This document shows positions 1 to 11,659 of a stretch of DNA of 64,000 nucleotides, one piece after another; position 1 is the first letter of the stretch, and every line of letters starts with the position of its first letter. The notes under the pieces were generated by a model. That model worked only from the letters and a program-made list of their open reading frames with translations, was not told the origin of the DNA and searched no databases. Source of the DNA: Nipponacmea schrenckii (taxonomy: Eukaryota; Mollusca; Gastropoda; Lottiidae); contig CM060200.1 in assembly GCA_030562195.1 (NCBI GenBank), forward strand, positions 12,586,001 through 12,650,000, given 5' to 3'. The translations under genes were made by a program, and so were the position numbers.

Positions 1-1734
1 AAAACAACAGTTTGATTTCTCGCCTTGCAGTGTCCTCGATGATTGTTGTAGGAAGTTAGGTTAAACATCTCGATTTCAATTCAATCGTTTGATGCTCGAT
101 GACTGACAACAATGTAAGTCATGTGTGTTTTCAGAAATTGAGTGGGTCCCTTTGTACGGGTTATGAGATTGGGTGATCTGTTATTAGTTCTGTAAACAGG
201 GCGGGGTGAAAACATTCTTGATCTGATATTATATCAAGGATTAGGGTACAAATAAGTGCCAAGTGATCCCTCTTAAAGACGGAAATATTAGACCTTTATT
301 TTAAAAGATCAGACAAATTGTGGATTGAATTGGTAACAGGGCGTAGATCACTACCTCATCAATGTACTCGAATAATTAGGGACATAATTCTCCGAGGACG
401 CCCTTCTGACTACCAACTTCTAAAAATAAATACACCGTTATAATGACTAAAACCCTTGAGATTGTGGTGTCATGGTGGCAAACCCTAAAAGAAATGAAAC
501 AAATACCAAATACGAACGTTGTAAAGCAACTAATGGTACTTTTCTCTTAATTGATTGATAAGTAAATACTTGTGATCACTCTAAAATATGGCCAAAACCT
601 TACTTTAGTCTATCTATATATACGATGTAATGTAATTTGAATTATTTACTTGAAAAGGTAGGATGATTAAATTGCAAAATGTATCTAAATAAACGATGAT
701 CATTTTGGGCAGTAATTCGAAGGGCAACGGAGAATGTTAATTTGCACCGTGCCCGCTAGTCACTAAAATGCTTTGGGTATAATGCGTATCGTTTTGACTA
801 CAGATACTTTTTCTTTTTCAGACAATAACTTTGCTGACTTGAAACCTGTTTCCTTTTCTTAATATCTATATAGCAGCGAAAATCCGATTTGTGCATTGAA
901 CAGAAAGTTCGTTGACGACATCCGAGACTTTTTTGGTGTAAGTCATCCAGTACAAATCTGCATTATGAACTCGAAACGACCCTCTCTTAATAAGTCGATT
1001 AAAAATTGTGTCATATTTCCTTTAATCTTCTCCAAATAAATGTAATTGAAGCTTTCAAAAGCTAGAAAATACCTCTTTTCATAAGGTCCTCTCGTGAAAA
1101 CCTCAGAGATAACAATACAAGATAATCGTTATGGTGTGCAGATTAACGTCTTTGCTACGTTAACAATAGTGGCAAACACTATTGAATTGCTTTACCCGCA
1201 CAACACCATACACTCACGAAAGAACAATTGGTATTAAAGGTTAGTTATTAGAGTTTTATGTATTCAGCGGCTCAAACCATGTCTCAAAGACTGGTAGTGA
1301 AAGAAATGCGATATGACACTCGTGTTACGGCTTATTGCATGTAAATTGGTCGAACTCGGTATAATACTCTAATTAACCGTATAAAATGTATCCTTTGGTT
1401 TTACTAGATCACATTAAAGTATGTGTCTCTGTCAAGATAATGTTTTACGTCCATAGAAGTGAAACAAATACTAGATCATAACAATTAAAAAGCCCATCGT
1501 TTACGAGAGCTGGAAAGCTTACATTTTGTTTCATGGCCATCGTTTGAAAACTTGGTGATTAAAGGGAAGTAACTTCAACAACTAAAATAAAAATCCGTAC
1601 AAGAAAGACAATTCCGTCAATTTATAATCCCGTTCAAAGAATGGCAAAATTGTGAAAGTTGTATACTTTACTCCTCCACAGATTACTCCATGTTATGTAT
1701 TTCTCTAAAATAATTGCATGTGGTTACCCAATAC
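1..1734. other. Intergenic, nothing recognised
   Basis: AT-rich sequence with stops in all frames. No gene, repeat or RNA gene was identified. Confidence 0.6.
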
Positions 1735-1990
1735 TTATGTTATCAATACGGTGTGTGTCTCCTTATAAGATTAACAAGCATACTCAAATATGTACACGTA
1801 AGGAGCAGATTGTCATGTTAAAACTGCGTAATGTGTTTCTTTATATGATTTGCAAGATGTAGTGAAATAATTGTCATGCTTACACTGTGCTATGTGTCGT
1901 TTTACACGATTTGCAAGGTCATTTAGTATGCAGATAACTATTTCTCATGCATCATGTGTTATGTGTCTCTATACAAGTTAAGCAAGAATC
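1735..1990. repeat. Degenerate tandem repeat, unit about 61-76 bp
   Basis: Four copies of ATGTGTCTCTTTA ... ATTTGCAAG-like units begin near 1749, 1825, 1886 and 1954. Confidence 0.5.
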
Positions 1991-2700
1991 ATGTATAAGG
2001 GGCCAACTGGAACATAAATAAATAAGATAATTCTAAAGGTAATACTGTAGACGTTTCTTTCTCAGCATAGAAGAAAATAGTATGATATCTCAAAATCCCT
2101 AATGTAAAGACTATATTATTTGAAATATTGACTTTAAGGTCTAATAATTATGATGGATGAGTTGCCTTCAACATTTTGCATACAGTTGTAAATCAAAGTC
2201 TTTCTAAAGTCACAAATTATTATGACTCGTGTAAGAAAACCCGTTGAAATGTACATTATTTTGTATTTGATATCAGCGATAGAATTGTTTTGAAGGGCGT
2301 GAATTCGAGATGTTTTTACAGATAAGAGTCAAAGATATACCATGTTATCGTTATGACCCTTTTTACATAATAAAATAATAGAAGGTTGATATTAATGAAA
2401 AGAATTAAATAGCGTGAAGAGGTGTGGTACCTCATGCAGGTGTTATGTTATTGTTTTTCGTTTTAATGGTAAATATCTTTGGTCAGTTTTAGCACCATAT
2501 CAAATTTATATTTGTCTATGGTTTTGTATGAAGTGTAATTGGTGAAAGTATTAACTTGGTTAATCTGAAAATAACTTTGTCATAATATTTCGGTATTCAT
2601 TCTTAAAGTTTTAAATTTCATTATTGTTGAAGTTTATGTCGAGGTCATATTAGGATTGGACCATATAAATTTTAACAATACAATTTTACCCTTTTGCGAT

Positions 2701-2757
2701 TATGGTCGTATATCAGGATTTATTTTCGGCCATCATTTGTCCTGAAATACGACCATA
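2701..2757. repeat. Perfect-arm hairpin (18-bp arms, one mismatch)
   Basis: Left arm TATGGTCGTATATCAGGA (2701-2718) pairs with 2740-2757 with a single mismatch, leaving a 21-base loop. It is too short for a typical microRNA precursor and may be a transposon remnant. Confidence 0.7.
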
Positions 2758-2829
2758 GGGTAACAGCTTGTTAACCGTTCTCAAGACAATGACATGACAA
2801 ATTTAATCAAACTAAGAATTTAGCATAAA

Positions 2830-3015
2830 ATGTACCAATCTTCAACTCTACTTATCCTTTCCCTTTTTCTTCTCGGAACTTTTTCTCTTTTACTACTTAA
2901 TATTCCCCACCCCACTTTTCTTTTTATCTCCATCCCTTTACCGCCTACGACTTATCTTACAACTCCGACTCTAATTAACGCTCACTACCACTCGCTTTTA
3001 GCAACATTTCTATGG
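2830..3015. other. G-poor, pyrimidine-rich strand tract
   Basis: For about 170 bases the plus strand is mostly C and T with very few G. The tract starts after ATGTACCAATC and includes CCTTTCCCTTTTTCTTCTC. A 62-codon frame crosses it, made of L, S, T and P, which probably reflects the base bias. Confidence 0.5.
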
Positions 3016-5900
3016 TAAGTCAAAATTTATCACGACATGAGAATTTTGGCCAAATCCATCAGCGATCTCTAAAAGCATTTTGAATTGATACCAAATGTGT
3101 TATGAAATACAAATCAAAATTTAAAAAGATTAAAAACTTTTATTATGGATGACGGTGTGCACATTAAAACGTTGACAGTAATAAATATTCTAGAAATACT
3201 AAAGTATTGAAGAGTGTTGACGAAAGCTTTTAGAGGATTTTTTACGTATCTCGAGCAAACTGCCATTCAACAGTGTAGAAACACATTCAACTATCGTTGT
3301 TGTTTACAACTGAAATAAGTTCATACATGTTATCAAGTTTTAATTCTACACATTAAGCATTTATAAGAGATTAACATTCGGGTATTATCTCTTTTTAACA
3401 ATTTACAAAAATATGGGTTAATAAAATAAAATTCGTCTTTACATCATTACGTAACGGAACAATGATTTTTAATATTTCTTCTTACAAAACATATAATATA
3501 AGTGTATGAAAATATGATCGGTCTAATTGTAAGAAAACAATGTAATGGTATAGTATACTATTATATTATGTACTGTCTGACATTAACGTCAAAAGGAGTT
3601 ATTTTTTCTCAAAATTTTCCGAATACCTGAATATTAATAAGTAGTTTCATCTTACATATCTTCAGTCAAAAAGTTCTTTTGATATATTTTACATGATTGA
3701 ATTTAATTTTAATAAATGAATACAATAGTAATGCAATTATGATTTAGTCAACGCCCAACTGTTTATGGATATTTTGCGCGAAAATTGAACAATATATATT
3801 TTATATTACACAGTAGGAACTTTCGTTCCTTACAATGAAATAAATTATAGAATAACATTACTCCCCCGCTTAAAACTTGTTCAAAGATAGCTCTACCTCA
3901 AGACACACCTACTGTCTGACCATGGCCTATGAGTTGCACTTCGAAATTTCTTCTCAATGGCTTTACTCAGAGTCCTTAAGTACATGTATCTCTAGGCTCA
4001 TGGAAATTTAAAATGGTACAACAGTGTCAGTTGAAAATTTAATTTTATCCAGAGTAATATTCAGCAGGAAATTTTATTTCTAGGTAAATTGCTGTTTCTA
4101 TTTCTAATACAAATTCTCCAAACCCAATATTTAAATGGGTCCAAAGACATTTTGATCAGGTTGCATTTATAATTACAGTTTGGTCATGGAATACTGGAGC
4201 AATAGAGTTACTTCCCTTGTTACATATAAATTAACGCCAATCAGACAACAAAAACATCGTCAAGTTTACAAGTTCCGTCCCTTTACTCTTGGGCATGTCT
4301 TCAGATGTCTTCTCTTTTAATAGATAATTGAGAAAACTGAAGAGTGGAGGTGGGTGTTTCTAACCGAGCTTTTGTGATCAGAAACTTATTATTTTCCAAG
4401 GCTTAAAATTATAAAAATCGAAGTGTTGAAAGAGATTACTGGGAAAGTTAGATGATTGACTTGGAACCTATGTCAATCTGTCGACATACAACCATCATCA
4501 GTACAGCTTCAAATGTAATAGGGCTGTAGTCCTATGAGCAATATAAGCGAACTCATTTTGAATGAGCAAGAACATGGCACGAGGATATTCTAAAAACGCC
4601 CCAACTAATATTGAATTGACTAGAGCTTTACACCCATTCACAGCCGTCATCTTGACAGGATTGTTAGATCCCACTTTCAACGTTTTTTTTTTGGTCCGCA
4701 TTTTTTACACGAGCTATAACTGTGAAACCTTGTCACTTCCAATATTGAAATTCTTTTGTTCCACTGGATCGAAGTAGAAAAATTCACAGAAATGACCAAG
4801 CCAGAACTTGAAAGGCTAAACATAAAATTTGACATAAGGTTACAATATAAAAGGTCGGTAAGACATTTAAATAACAGTTTAATTTGGTTTAATTTTAGTA
4901 GAGGGCGTCAAGACGTGTGACTTTTAGAAGTCATAAAAGAATAATGCATTTAAGTAAAATTTCTCATAAAAAATATAACAAAGCATATTGTATGACCACC
5001 GATCTGAATGCCAAATACCTTACATCATTAGAACCGTTCTTTGAGTATCAAAAGTCAAAAGACACGGCGTCTGTAAATTTATAAGCCGTTTCCGTATAAT
5101 GAAACAAAATTAACTTTCTGTAAGAAATGACAAAGTTCATAGTAAATGAAAAAATCACTTAGCCCTCCCAAATAGTCATCTTATCCTGCCAATGAATTTC
5201 GGTTTGCTCTTTGAATCAAAGAAAAAGATATCTTTCTGAGGTAAGGTGCCACATATTAGCCAATCCAATGTTTGTTTTTCAGAGAAGAATAGAAGAGTAT
5301 GAATTGCTGTCTAATTGAGTGATTAGCTTAGAATTGAAGATCGCGCGTTTAGTTATGGTGCCTACAAGAAAATTTATACTCTTTTAAGTTTCCTCACAAA
5401 ACGTTAAAAAAACAATACGAGTAGCAAGCTGGCTACGAACGTCACATCCACGAAGATGTGAGCTATTATTCAGAAGCTTTCAAAAGAAATATTCCTGCAT
5501 TGATTGATTGATTGATAAGAGATAAACCTATTTGAAACAGTACTCGTCTACGTTTAGACGATGGCTAGATAAGTTATATCCCTTTACAGATCGTTATCAC
5601 GTGATTAAACAGGTAGCCTACCCACGTGGTGGTGTTTTATTAGATGGTATACGATCTGTAGGATATCACGCGATCTGATATTTAAGAAATTGATAGTACT
5701 TTGGTTGTGACCATTTGTTATTGGTTCCGAAATTGACTTTCGAAGTCGAGAAAATTGTTTAATATTTGTATGATTTGTATTTATTTTAAAAAAAAATTCA
5801 AATAGAGTGGCTTATGTGAATTTTATGTTATAACGTCAGATTGCAAATTTAGATTATAACAATTTTATACAAATACAATTATTATTTTGGAACAAATTCA
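3016..5900. other. Intergenic, nothing recognised
   Basis: AT-rich with only short frames. Frames at 4.5-4.8 kb on opposite strands overlap each other and look like chance. Confidence 0.55.
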
Positions 5901-5904
5901 ATAA

Positions 5905-6250
5905 TTATTTGGACATACATTTATAGCATGATTTGAATACAAATTTACAGTATGACAAATGCATAGTATAATTTGAATGAAAATTTACAGTATGACAATT
6001 TGGGCATAAATTCATAGTATGATACTTGGAATACAAATTTATAGTAGGAAAATTTGAATACAAACTTACAGTATGCCAATTAAGACATAAATTCATTGTA
6101 TGTCAATTGGGACATAAGTTTAAGAGTACGATAATTTGATACAAATTTACAGTATGACAATTTAGACATAAATTCATAGTATGATAATTGGAATACAAAT
6201 TTATAGTACGAAAATTTGAATAAAAATTTACAGTATGAAAATTTATATCT
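5905..6250. repeat. 27-bp minisatellite, about 12 copies
   Basis: Units read roughly GAATACAAATTTACAGTATG plus ACAATTT, with GACATAAATTCATAGTATG variants. Because 27 is a multiple of three, the minus strand stays open for 60 codons and reads as nonapeptides of the type SYCKFVFKL. A length change then shifts it to another open frame. Confidence 0.85.
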
Positions 6251-6982
6251 ATTACATATTAATGTCATAGCCATTTAAAATAAACAATACAGACAGTCGT
6301 TATAATAATGAGTAAGTATAAGAAATGGTCATTATTATACGCATAAACAATCGATGTAAATTTGTTCTGGAAAACATGAACACACATATGGTACAGAATA
6401 CAGAATAGGAAACTTACAGGTCCAGCTGGCTATCAATCATCATTGACAAAGTTATGATACTGTCGAAATTTGTTTGTGTTCGATTGTATTAAAATTGTTC
6501 AAGATATTGCCCTAACCTATGACATTTCCGACCGAAATCGGAGAAGTACATTAATGGTTTTTGTTTCAATATACATCTTCGGTAGAGGATGGCTAAATGT
6601 CGTTGATTTAACTCAAGTCTTTGTAGTGTTTCTGTAGGGATGTTTATCAGACTCTTGTAACCGACATTGTTACATTCCTGTTGTATACAAAGACTCTAAG
6701 TAATGATGCCGCTGGCTTTCTGACCGTCAGATAACCAAGCTGGTACTCGTTGATTATCCTCGTTACCATCCCTGATGGGAAAACATCGACAATTCATTTT
6801 ATTGTTAAGTGCTTGTAGTTGAGGTGTAAATAAGATAAAAATATTTTTAGGCAAATCTATTCACCCTTTGACCTTTCATAAAGAATATTTTAAAAATACG
6901 TAAAGTCGATTGGGAGTTAACTCTATATCAAATCTTTCTTAAAAAATGTTGTTGCAATTACAGACCCATGTTCCTTTTTCAG

Positions 6983-7357
6983 CATACGCGTTCAGCGGCC
7001 GCATTTCGATCATCATCACAAACATTTTGTTATGGTCTGACTTAATGTTTGGTTATTACAATTTGTACATAAATGCTAATCTGTGTAGAAATCATATGAG
7101 TACATCCTTCAATTTTCGCAACGAGAATTTAATTCTGATACAAAGGGGTCGCCCTCTGACAATTCCAATCTTCACAAGAGAACGGTTAAAAAGAGTTCTT
7201 GCGACGACGTACCATGGAAAGGACAGAAATTATCCTAAAGTACTTTTAACAATACGATTCATTGCTTTTTTAATCAGTGGCAAGAAATCCGAGTCCGGGT
7301 GTGACGAAATTGTGTTGAAACACATGGCCATATTTCAACGGCGATCATGGTATGAAG
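6983..7357 (+). CDS. Candidate orphan coding exon (unrecognised)
   Basis: A 162-codon frame (ATG at 6946) is unusually long for this AT-rich DNA. It contains a strong acceptor (TTCCTTTTTCAG ending at 6982) and a strong donor (GAAG/GTAAGA after 7357), 375 bases apart, with no stop between. The peptide has a hydrophobic N-terminal part and a basic part (TRERLKRVLATTYHGKD). I recognise no family, and no partner exons were found. It may be chance. Confidence 0.25.
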
Positions 7358-7439
7358 GTAAGAAAATAAAGAAGCTATCAATGTTGTCTGTTGTTTCAGT
7401 TGGTTGCCCGTCATCGGTTTGGTTTTCCCTCTGATTTCG

Positions 7440-9880
7440 TTTTAGGTATGTCCAGTTACTGACAGGTGCGCTATAAATGATTTGATAAATTAAATTTACG
7501 TACTATGATAAATAACTTACTTTACATTTCCGAAAGAAAACAATTTGATATTTAGTACACATAAAATACATGCACCTCGAAGAGATGGCATATTATATTA
7601 ATTCGCACGAAAGGGTGATTTTTTGTTGTTATTTTCTGTAGATAAACGGTATGACCTGCATCCTGAATCCTTTTATTTTGGTTGTAAGTATACACTTTTT
7701 GGGAAAAAATGAGTATCATGTCCGAATTTGCCTTCCATTGAAACTAAGAAATAATTTTTAAAAATGCTACATTACAACCATTTGTATTTTGTAATGGGTA
7801 CGCGTTCCTGGTCTGACACAGGTTATATTTACCTTCTCGACTGGAGAGCAGTACATATATACAAAATACACGGTTAGTTGTTAGGTCTTGGAGTATAACA
7901 AGAATCTCGCTAAGAAACAAATCAAAACCAACCAGAGGTTGCTTGTAAGGTAAATTTTCAGACGGTGTAAAACTCTTTATCAAGAAGTTATATTTTTTCA
8001 ACATAGCAATGCAGTTAAAATGTATATTCTTATCGATTTGTTTTACCATAAATTGGCTATTTTGACAATAGGATTGTACCAATTGGTATTAAGGCTCTGC
8101 TGATTATTTGTCTTCTGTTGTGACCTGAAATTAGAAAAATGGTTAACTCGCTCAATGGGCATGTACCTGTTTATGTATTTTGTTTGTATAATATATAATT
8201 TTTAGAATATACTACTATCATTTACTGCTAATAGACTTTTCTCTTGAAGACTCTTAAAACAAACTTGTGCAAGAATTTTATTTTTTTAAATAATTATGTT
8301 ATGACGATTAATTTCCTCTCAAAATGATACTCAAATATTTTACTGTAGACTTGATTGGGCACATTTATAAAGCTGTGAATATTGAAAATAGAGTCACTGT
8401 TATAAACTGCTTCAGTTTCAAATACCACACCAACCTGCAGAGTTATCATGTATATCTCTGGTCCAACATAGACGGAATTCCTTGAAATAATATACCGGAT
8501 AAAATATAACGTATCAGTATCGTTTATGTAGGCGGTCGCATATGGTGGATTCCGGCGAGAAATATTTGTTCATAGCCATGGGAACTCCCTTTTGTCTGGT
8601 ATTAAGTATCTATTAATTAGCTATAATAAAGGTATAGCATGACGACCTCTACTGACGTCCGACGGTGATCAGACGTCGACTTGTACAAAATCAACAAACT
8701 ATTCTTCTTCTACCTATGCTCACTATTACATGATACAGTTTTATTGTTGCGATTCAATGTGTTTATTGGGAAGCAGATGATGTTTCGTGACAAATGGTTC
8801 TTTGCATTACAACTGAGATGGCATGGCAAACAGCACTTTATGAAATACATCAACTGAAGAAGCCATGTTCAAATAAAACTTTTTAGATCCTAAGAGTTGA
8901 AATATATATTTTTAGTTCAATGTCATTTTCTAAAAGTGGTGTGATTTTGTGTGGATTGAAATTTACATATCATCAACAGAAATATTTTGCTTAATATGTT
9001 GAATTTTTCTGACGTTGGCCATTCGACTTAATTATTTAATTGTAATTTATTACGTCTAATGCAATAAAAAAAACTCACTATTCTATGTGATCTTGAAATT
9101 TATGCGCAAAAAAACAGTAAATTAATTTCTGTGCCAATAGTCTTCTATTGGGCGATCCTTCCGAAATTGATTGTTCCAATACCACTTAAGGCACCAACGT
9201 CTCGATGGCTATACTGCTGGTGTTCTTTAATTCATCAGAAAACATAATCTATAATTTGATATATTATCAGAGAAAAGATGATATATCGCCCCTAGATACC
9301 TTATCATCGTTGGTGGTATTTGATGTCTTAAAAACCTTGGAATTATTAACGATTAAACTACATCTGTTAAAATCGTTCTCTTTATCAAACATTTATTTTG
9401 TGTTGGCAAACATATTTTATAGTCAATATTGATATATCAATTTGTATTTACACTTTGAACTGACCATAATGACTCTTTGATTTATAAATCGTTTATTGCA
9501 ATAAAGATTGATTTTTAAAAGGATACTGCGTCTTAGCATGAACACAAAATTTCAGTTCTCAAGAATGGTCAATATGAGTATATTCATCAGTGAACTAACT
9601 TGTTGTCATAAAGTAACAGAATCCCTTCAAATCTCACAAAACTAAGTCATTTTTGAAAAATTAATTAATCTATCAATCAATTTATTTTGGGATTTGCCAT
9701 AATCACATGAATATTCATGGATAATTACTTGTTTTTTTTTATATCTATGTATTTATTTTTTTATGTTATTTATGGCAGTAGGTATATTTACTGATGAATA
9801 GAGCTCTTATTGGCCAAGTTTAAAATTTTACGTTCATTATCCCCTTAAATGGAGTTGGTGAATGCAAATATTCAAGTAAA
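7440..9880. other. Intergenic, nothing recognised
   Basis: AT-rich. A 112-codon minus frame (7744-8082) and a 75-codon plus frame (9205-9432) lack splice context or family motifs. Confidence 0.5.
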
Positions 9881-9883
9881 CTT

Positions 9884-10780
9884 ATGCAAGTAAACAAGGC
9901 CTGTGGAAGAGACCATATAAATAATTCCATCTTAAAACTGTGCTGTAAATTCCTATCCACCCCGTTGTCGTGTTTATTCAATTATCTCCAAAATTCTCAG
10001 TGTTTTCCACGCATTTGGAAACCGGCAGACGTAACCCCCATCTTCAAGAAAGGCGATCAACATTCCTGCTCTATTTATAGACCAATATCCCTGTTGAGTT
10101 GTCTTGGAAAAGTGTTTGAAAAATGCATGTACAAATACCTCAATAACTTCCTTGTTTCAAATAACTTAATTATACCCATGCAATCTGGTTTTAGGAGCGG
10201 AGATAGCTGCACTTATCAACTTGTCGATATCTACCATCAAATATGTAGCGAGCTAGATAAAGGCCTTGAAACTAAGGCCATCTTCTTTGATATTAGTAAG
10301 GCATTCGATCGTGTTTCGCACGAAGGCCTTTTGTGTAAACTTAATTAAGGATTACCTCTCAGATCGCAAACAACTAGTTCAAATCAAAGGCAAGTCTTCA
10401 AATGAAATTACCGTACCTAACGGAGTACCCCAAGGTTCAATATTAGGTCCATTACTTTTCCTTATCTATATAAACGACATAGCAGAAGATATAAACTCGC
10501 ACCTTAAGTTGTTCGACGATGACACCTCAATGTACATGATAATCCATGACCCGCCATCATGCCAAAGAGCTTTAGATCATGACTTGCAGAAAATCGATCA
10601 ATGGGCCAAAACATGGAATGTCGTTTTTTGTCCAGAAAAAACTAAAACCATAACCTTCAGCAAAAAGACCAATCCATCAAAACTTTCCACTCTATTTTAA
10701 TAGTGCATCAATCTTTGATTCTGAGGAACACAAACACTTAGGCATAATTTTCAGTGCAGATGCTACACGTCCTCTTTAGT
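9884..10780 (+). pseudogene. Broken non-LTR retrotransposon reverse transcriptase (Jockey/CR1-like)
   Basis: Three consecutive reading frames together cover the reverse transcriptase domain. Frame one (9884-10348) has KACGRDHI, WKPADVTPIFKKGD, YRPISLL, KVFEK and the first catalytic block FFDISKAFDRVSH. The frame changes near 10340 where about a dozen family residues also seem to be missing. Frame two (to 10700) has YLSDRKQ, the block GVPQGSILGPLLF and the catalytic block as LFDDDTS, where FADD is usual. A third frame near 10708 reads EEHKHLGIIFSADA. No endonuclease domain precedes it and no RNase H or 3' end follows, so the copy is truncated on both sides and dead. It belongs to the group with RPISLL / KVFEK motifs; the exact clade is not certain. 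Confidence 0.88.
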
Positions 10781-10929
10781 AGGTAACAAGTACAAATCTT
10801 CTAGTTTAAACGACTGAAAAAAAGCTATTGTTTTTTTTTTGTATCTATTTTTTTTTTAAATGTTTGAAATTTCTCAAAATATCATTATAGTGTTGATCAT
10901 GGAAATCTATGGAATATGATTAAAATTCC

Positions 10930-11375
10930 ACTTATTATTCGCAAGTCGGTTGTCGCATGGTGTAAAGTATGGGATTAAATATAATCGCTAGAATGGAAAC
11001 TAAATAGTTAAAGTTTCTGTGCGATCACATGCGATTAATAGGAAAAAAGCATGCGACAAGTGTACATTTTTTGGTGAGACCATGGAACAACGTGTTTGAT
11101 ATTTAATCGCATATACCCTGCAATAACCATATTAATCGCTTACTTTCTTGTCGCATCTGTCAACGCCGTGCTGCCATTTTTCTTTTTCATTATAAATATT
11201 TGTATCACTTGTTGTCCCAAACATTGCGATTCGTTATTTAGTCGTACAAGTGAACACTGAAGCCACATGCGATTAATTGTTTTAGGAAAGTATGCGACTA
11301 CCTGCGATTTCAGTTTCCTGGTGATAAAACCATGCGATTAATTTTTTTGGGTCGCAAGTACTTTGGTATGTGGAC
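10930..11375. repeat. Block dense in GCGATTAAT / TCGCATG motifs
   Basis: At least ten copies of GCGA or its complement lie within about 440 bases, several as CATGCGATTAAT or ATTAATCGC, on both strands. The two ends are loosely inverted (TCGCATGG and AATCGCATGG near opposite ends, each near GGAAACT). This looks like a diverged non-autonomous DNA element with subterminal motif repeats. Confidence 0.4.
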
Positions 11376-11526
11376 TTTGGCTTTTACCGTACCTGTGCCT
11401 GAAAAGGAAAGAAATGAGAGTGTTGTAATTAAGTCATTTGAAAAGGTGTGAAAAAATGAAAACTTGTGTTTTTCAAGGTGGTATATCGTACGTATATTTG
11501 TATACTATATGTATATATTATAGTGG

Positions 11527-11640
11527 TACACTAATAACAATAATGATAATAAACTTTTTATTTTACATGGGTCAGAATTAGGCCCAATACACAAGGACAT
11601 GGTCCTGTCTCACATTCAGCCCATGGGGCAATAAATTGGA
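11527..11640 (-). mobile_element. Candidate antisense 3' tail of a non-LTR retroelement
   Basis: On the minus strand the sequence ends in TAAAATAAAAAGTTTATTA followed by TCATTATTGTTATTAG, an ATT-rich tail like those of many invertebrate LINEs. The adjoining GC-richer body contains GGGCCTAATTCTGACCC. On the plus strand a run of 19 A lies at the far end (11640-11658). No coding part is attached. Confidence 0.4.
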
Positions 11641-11659
11641 AAAAAAAAAAAAAAAAAAG

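Noticed and set aside
7744..8082. 112-codon minus-strand frame
   Set aside because: No recognised motif, no conserved start context and no neighbouring exon.
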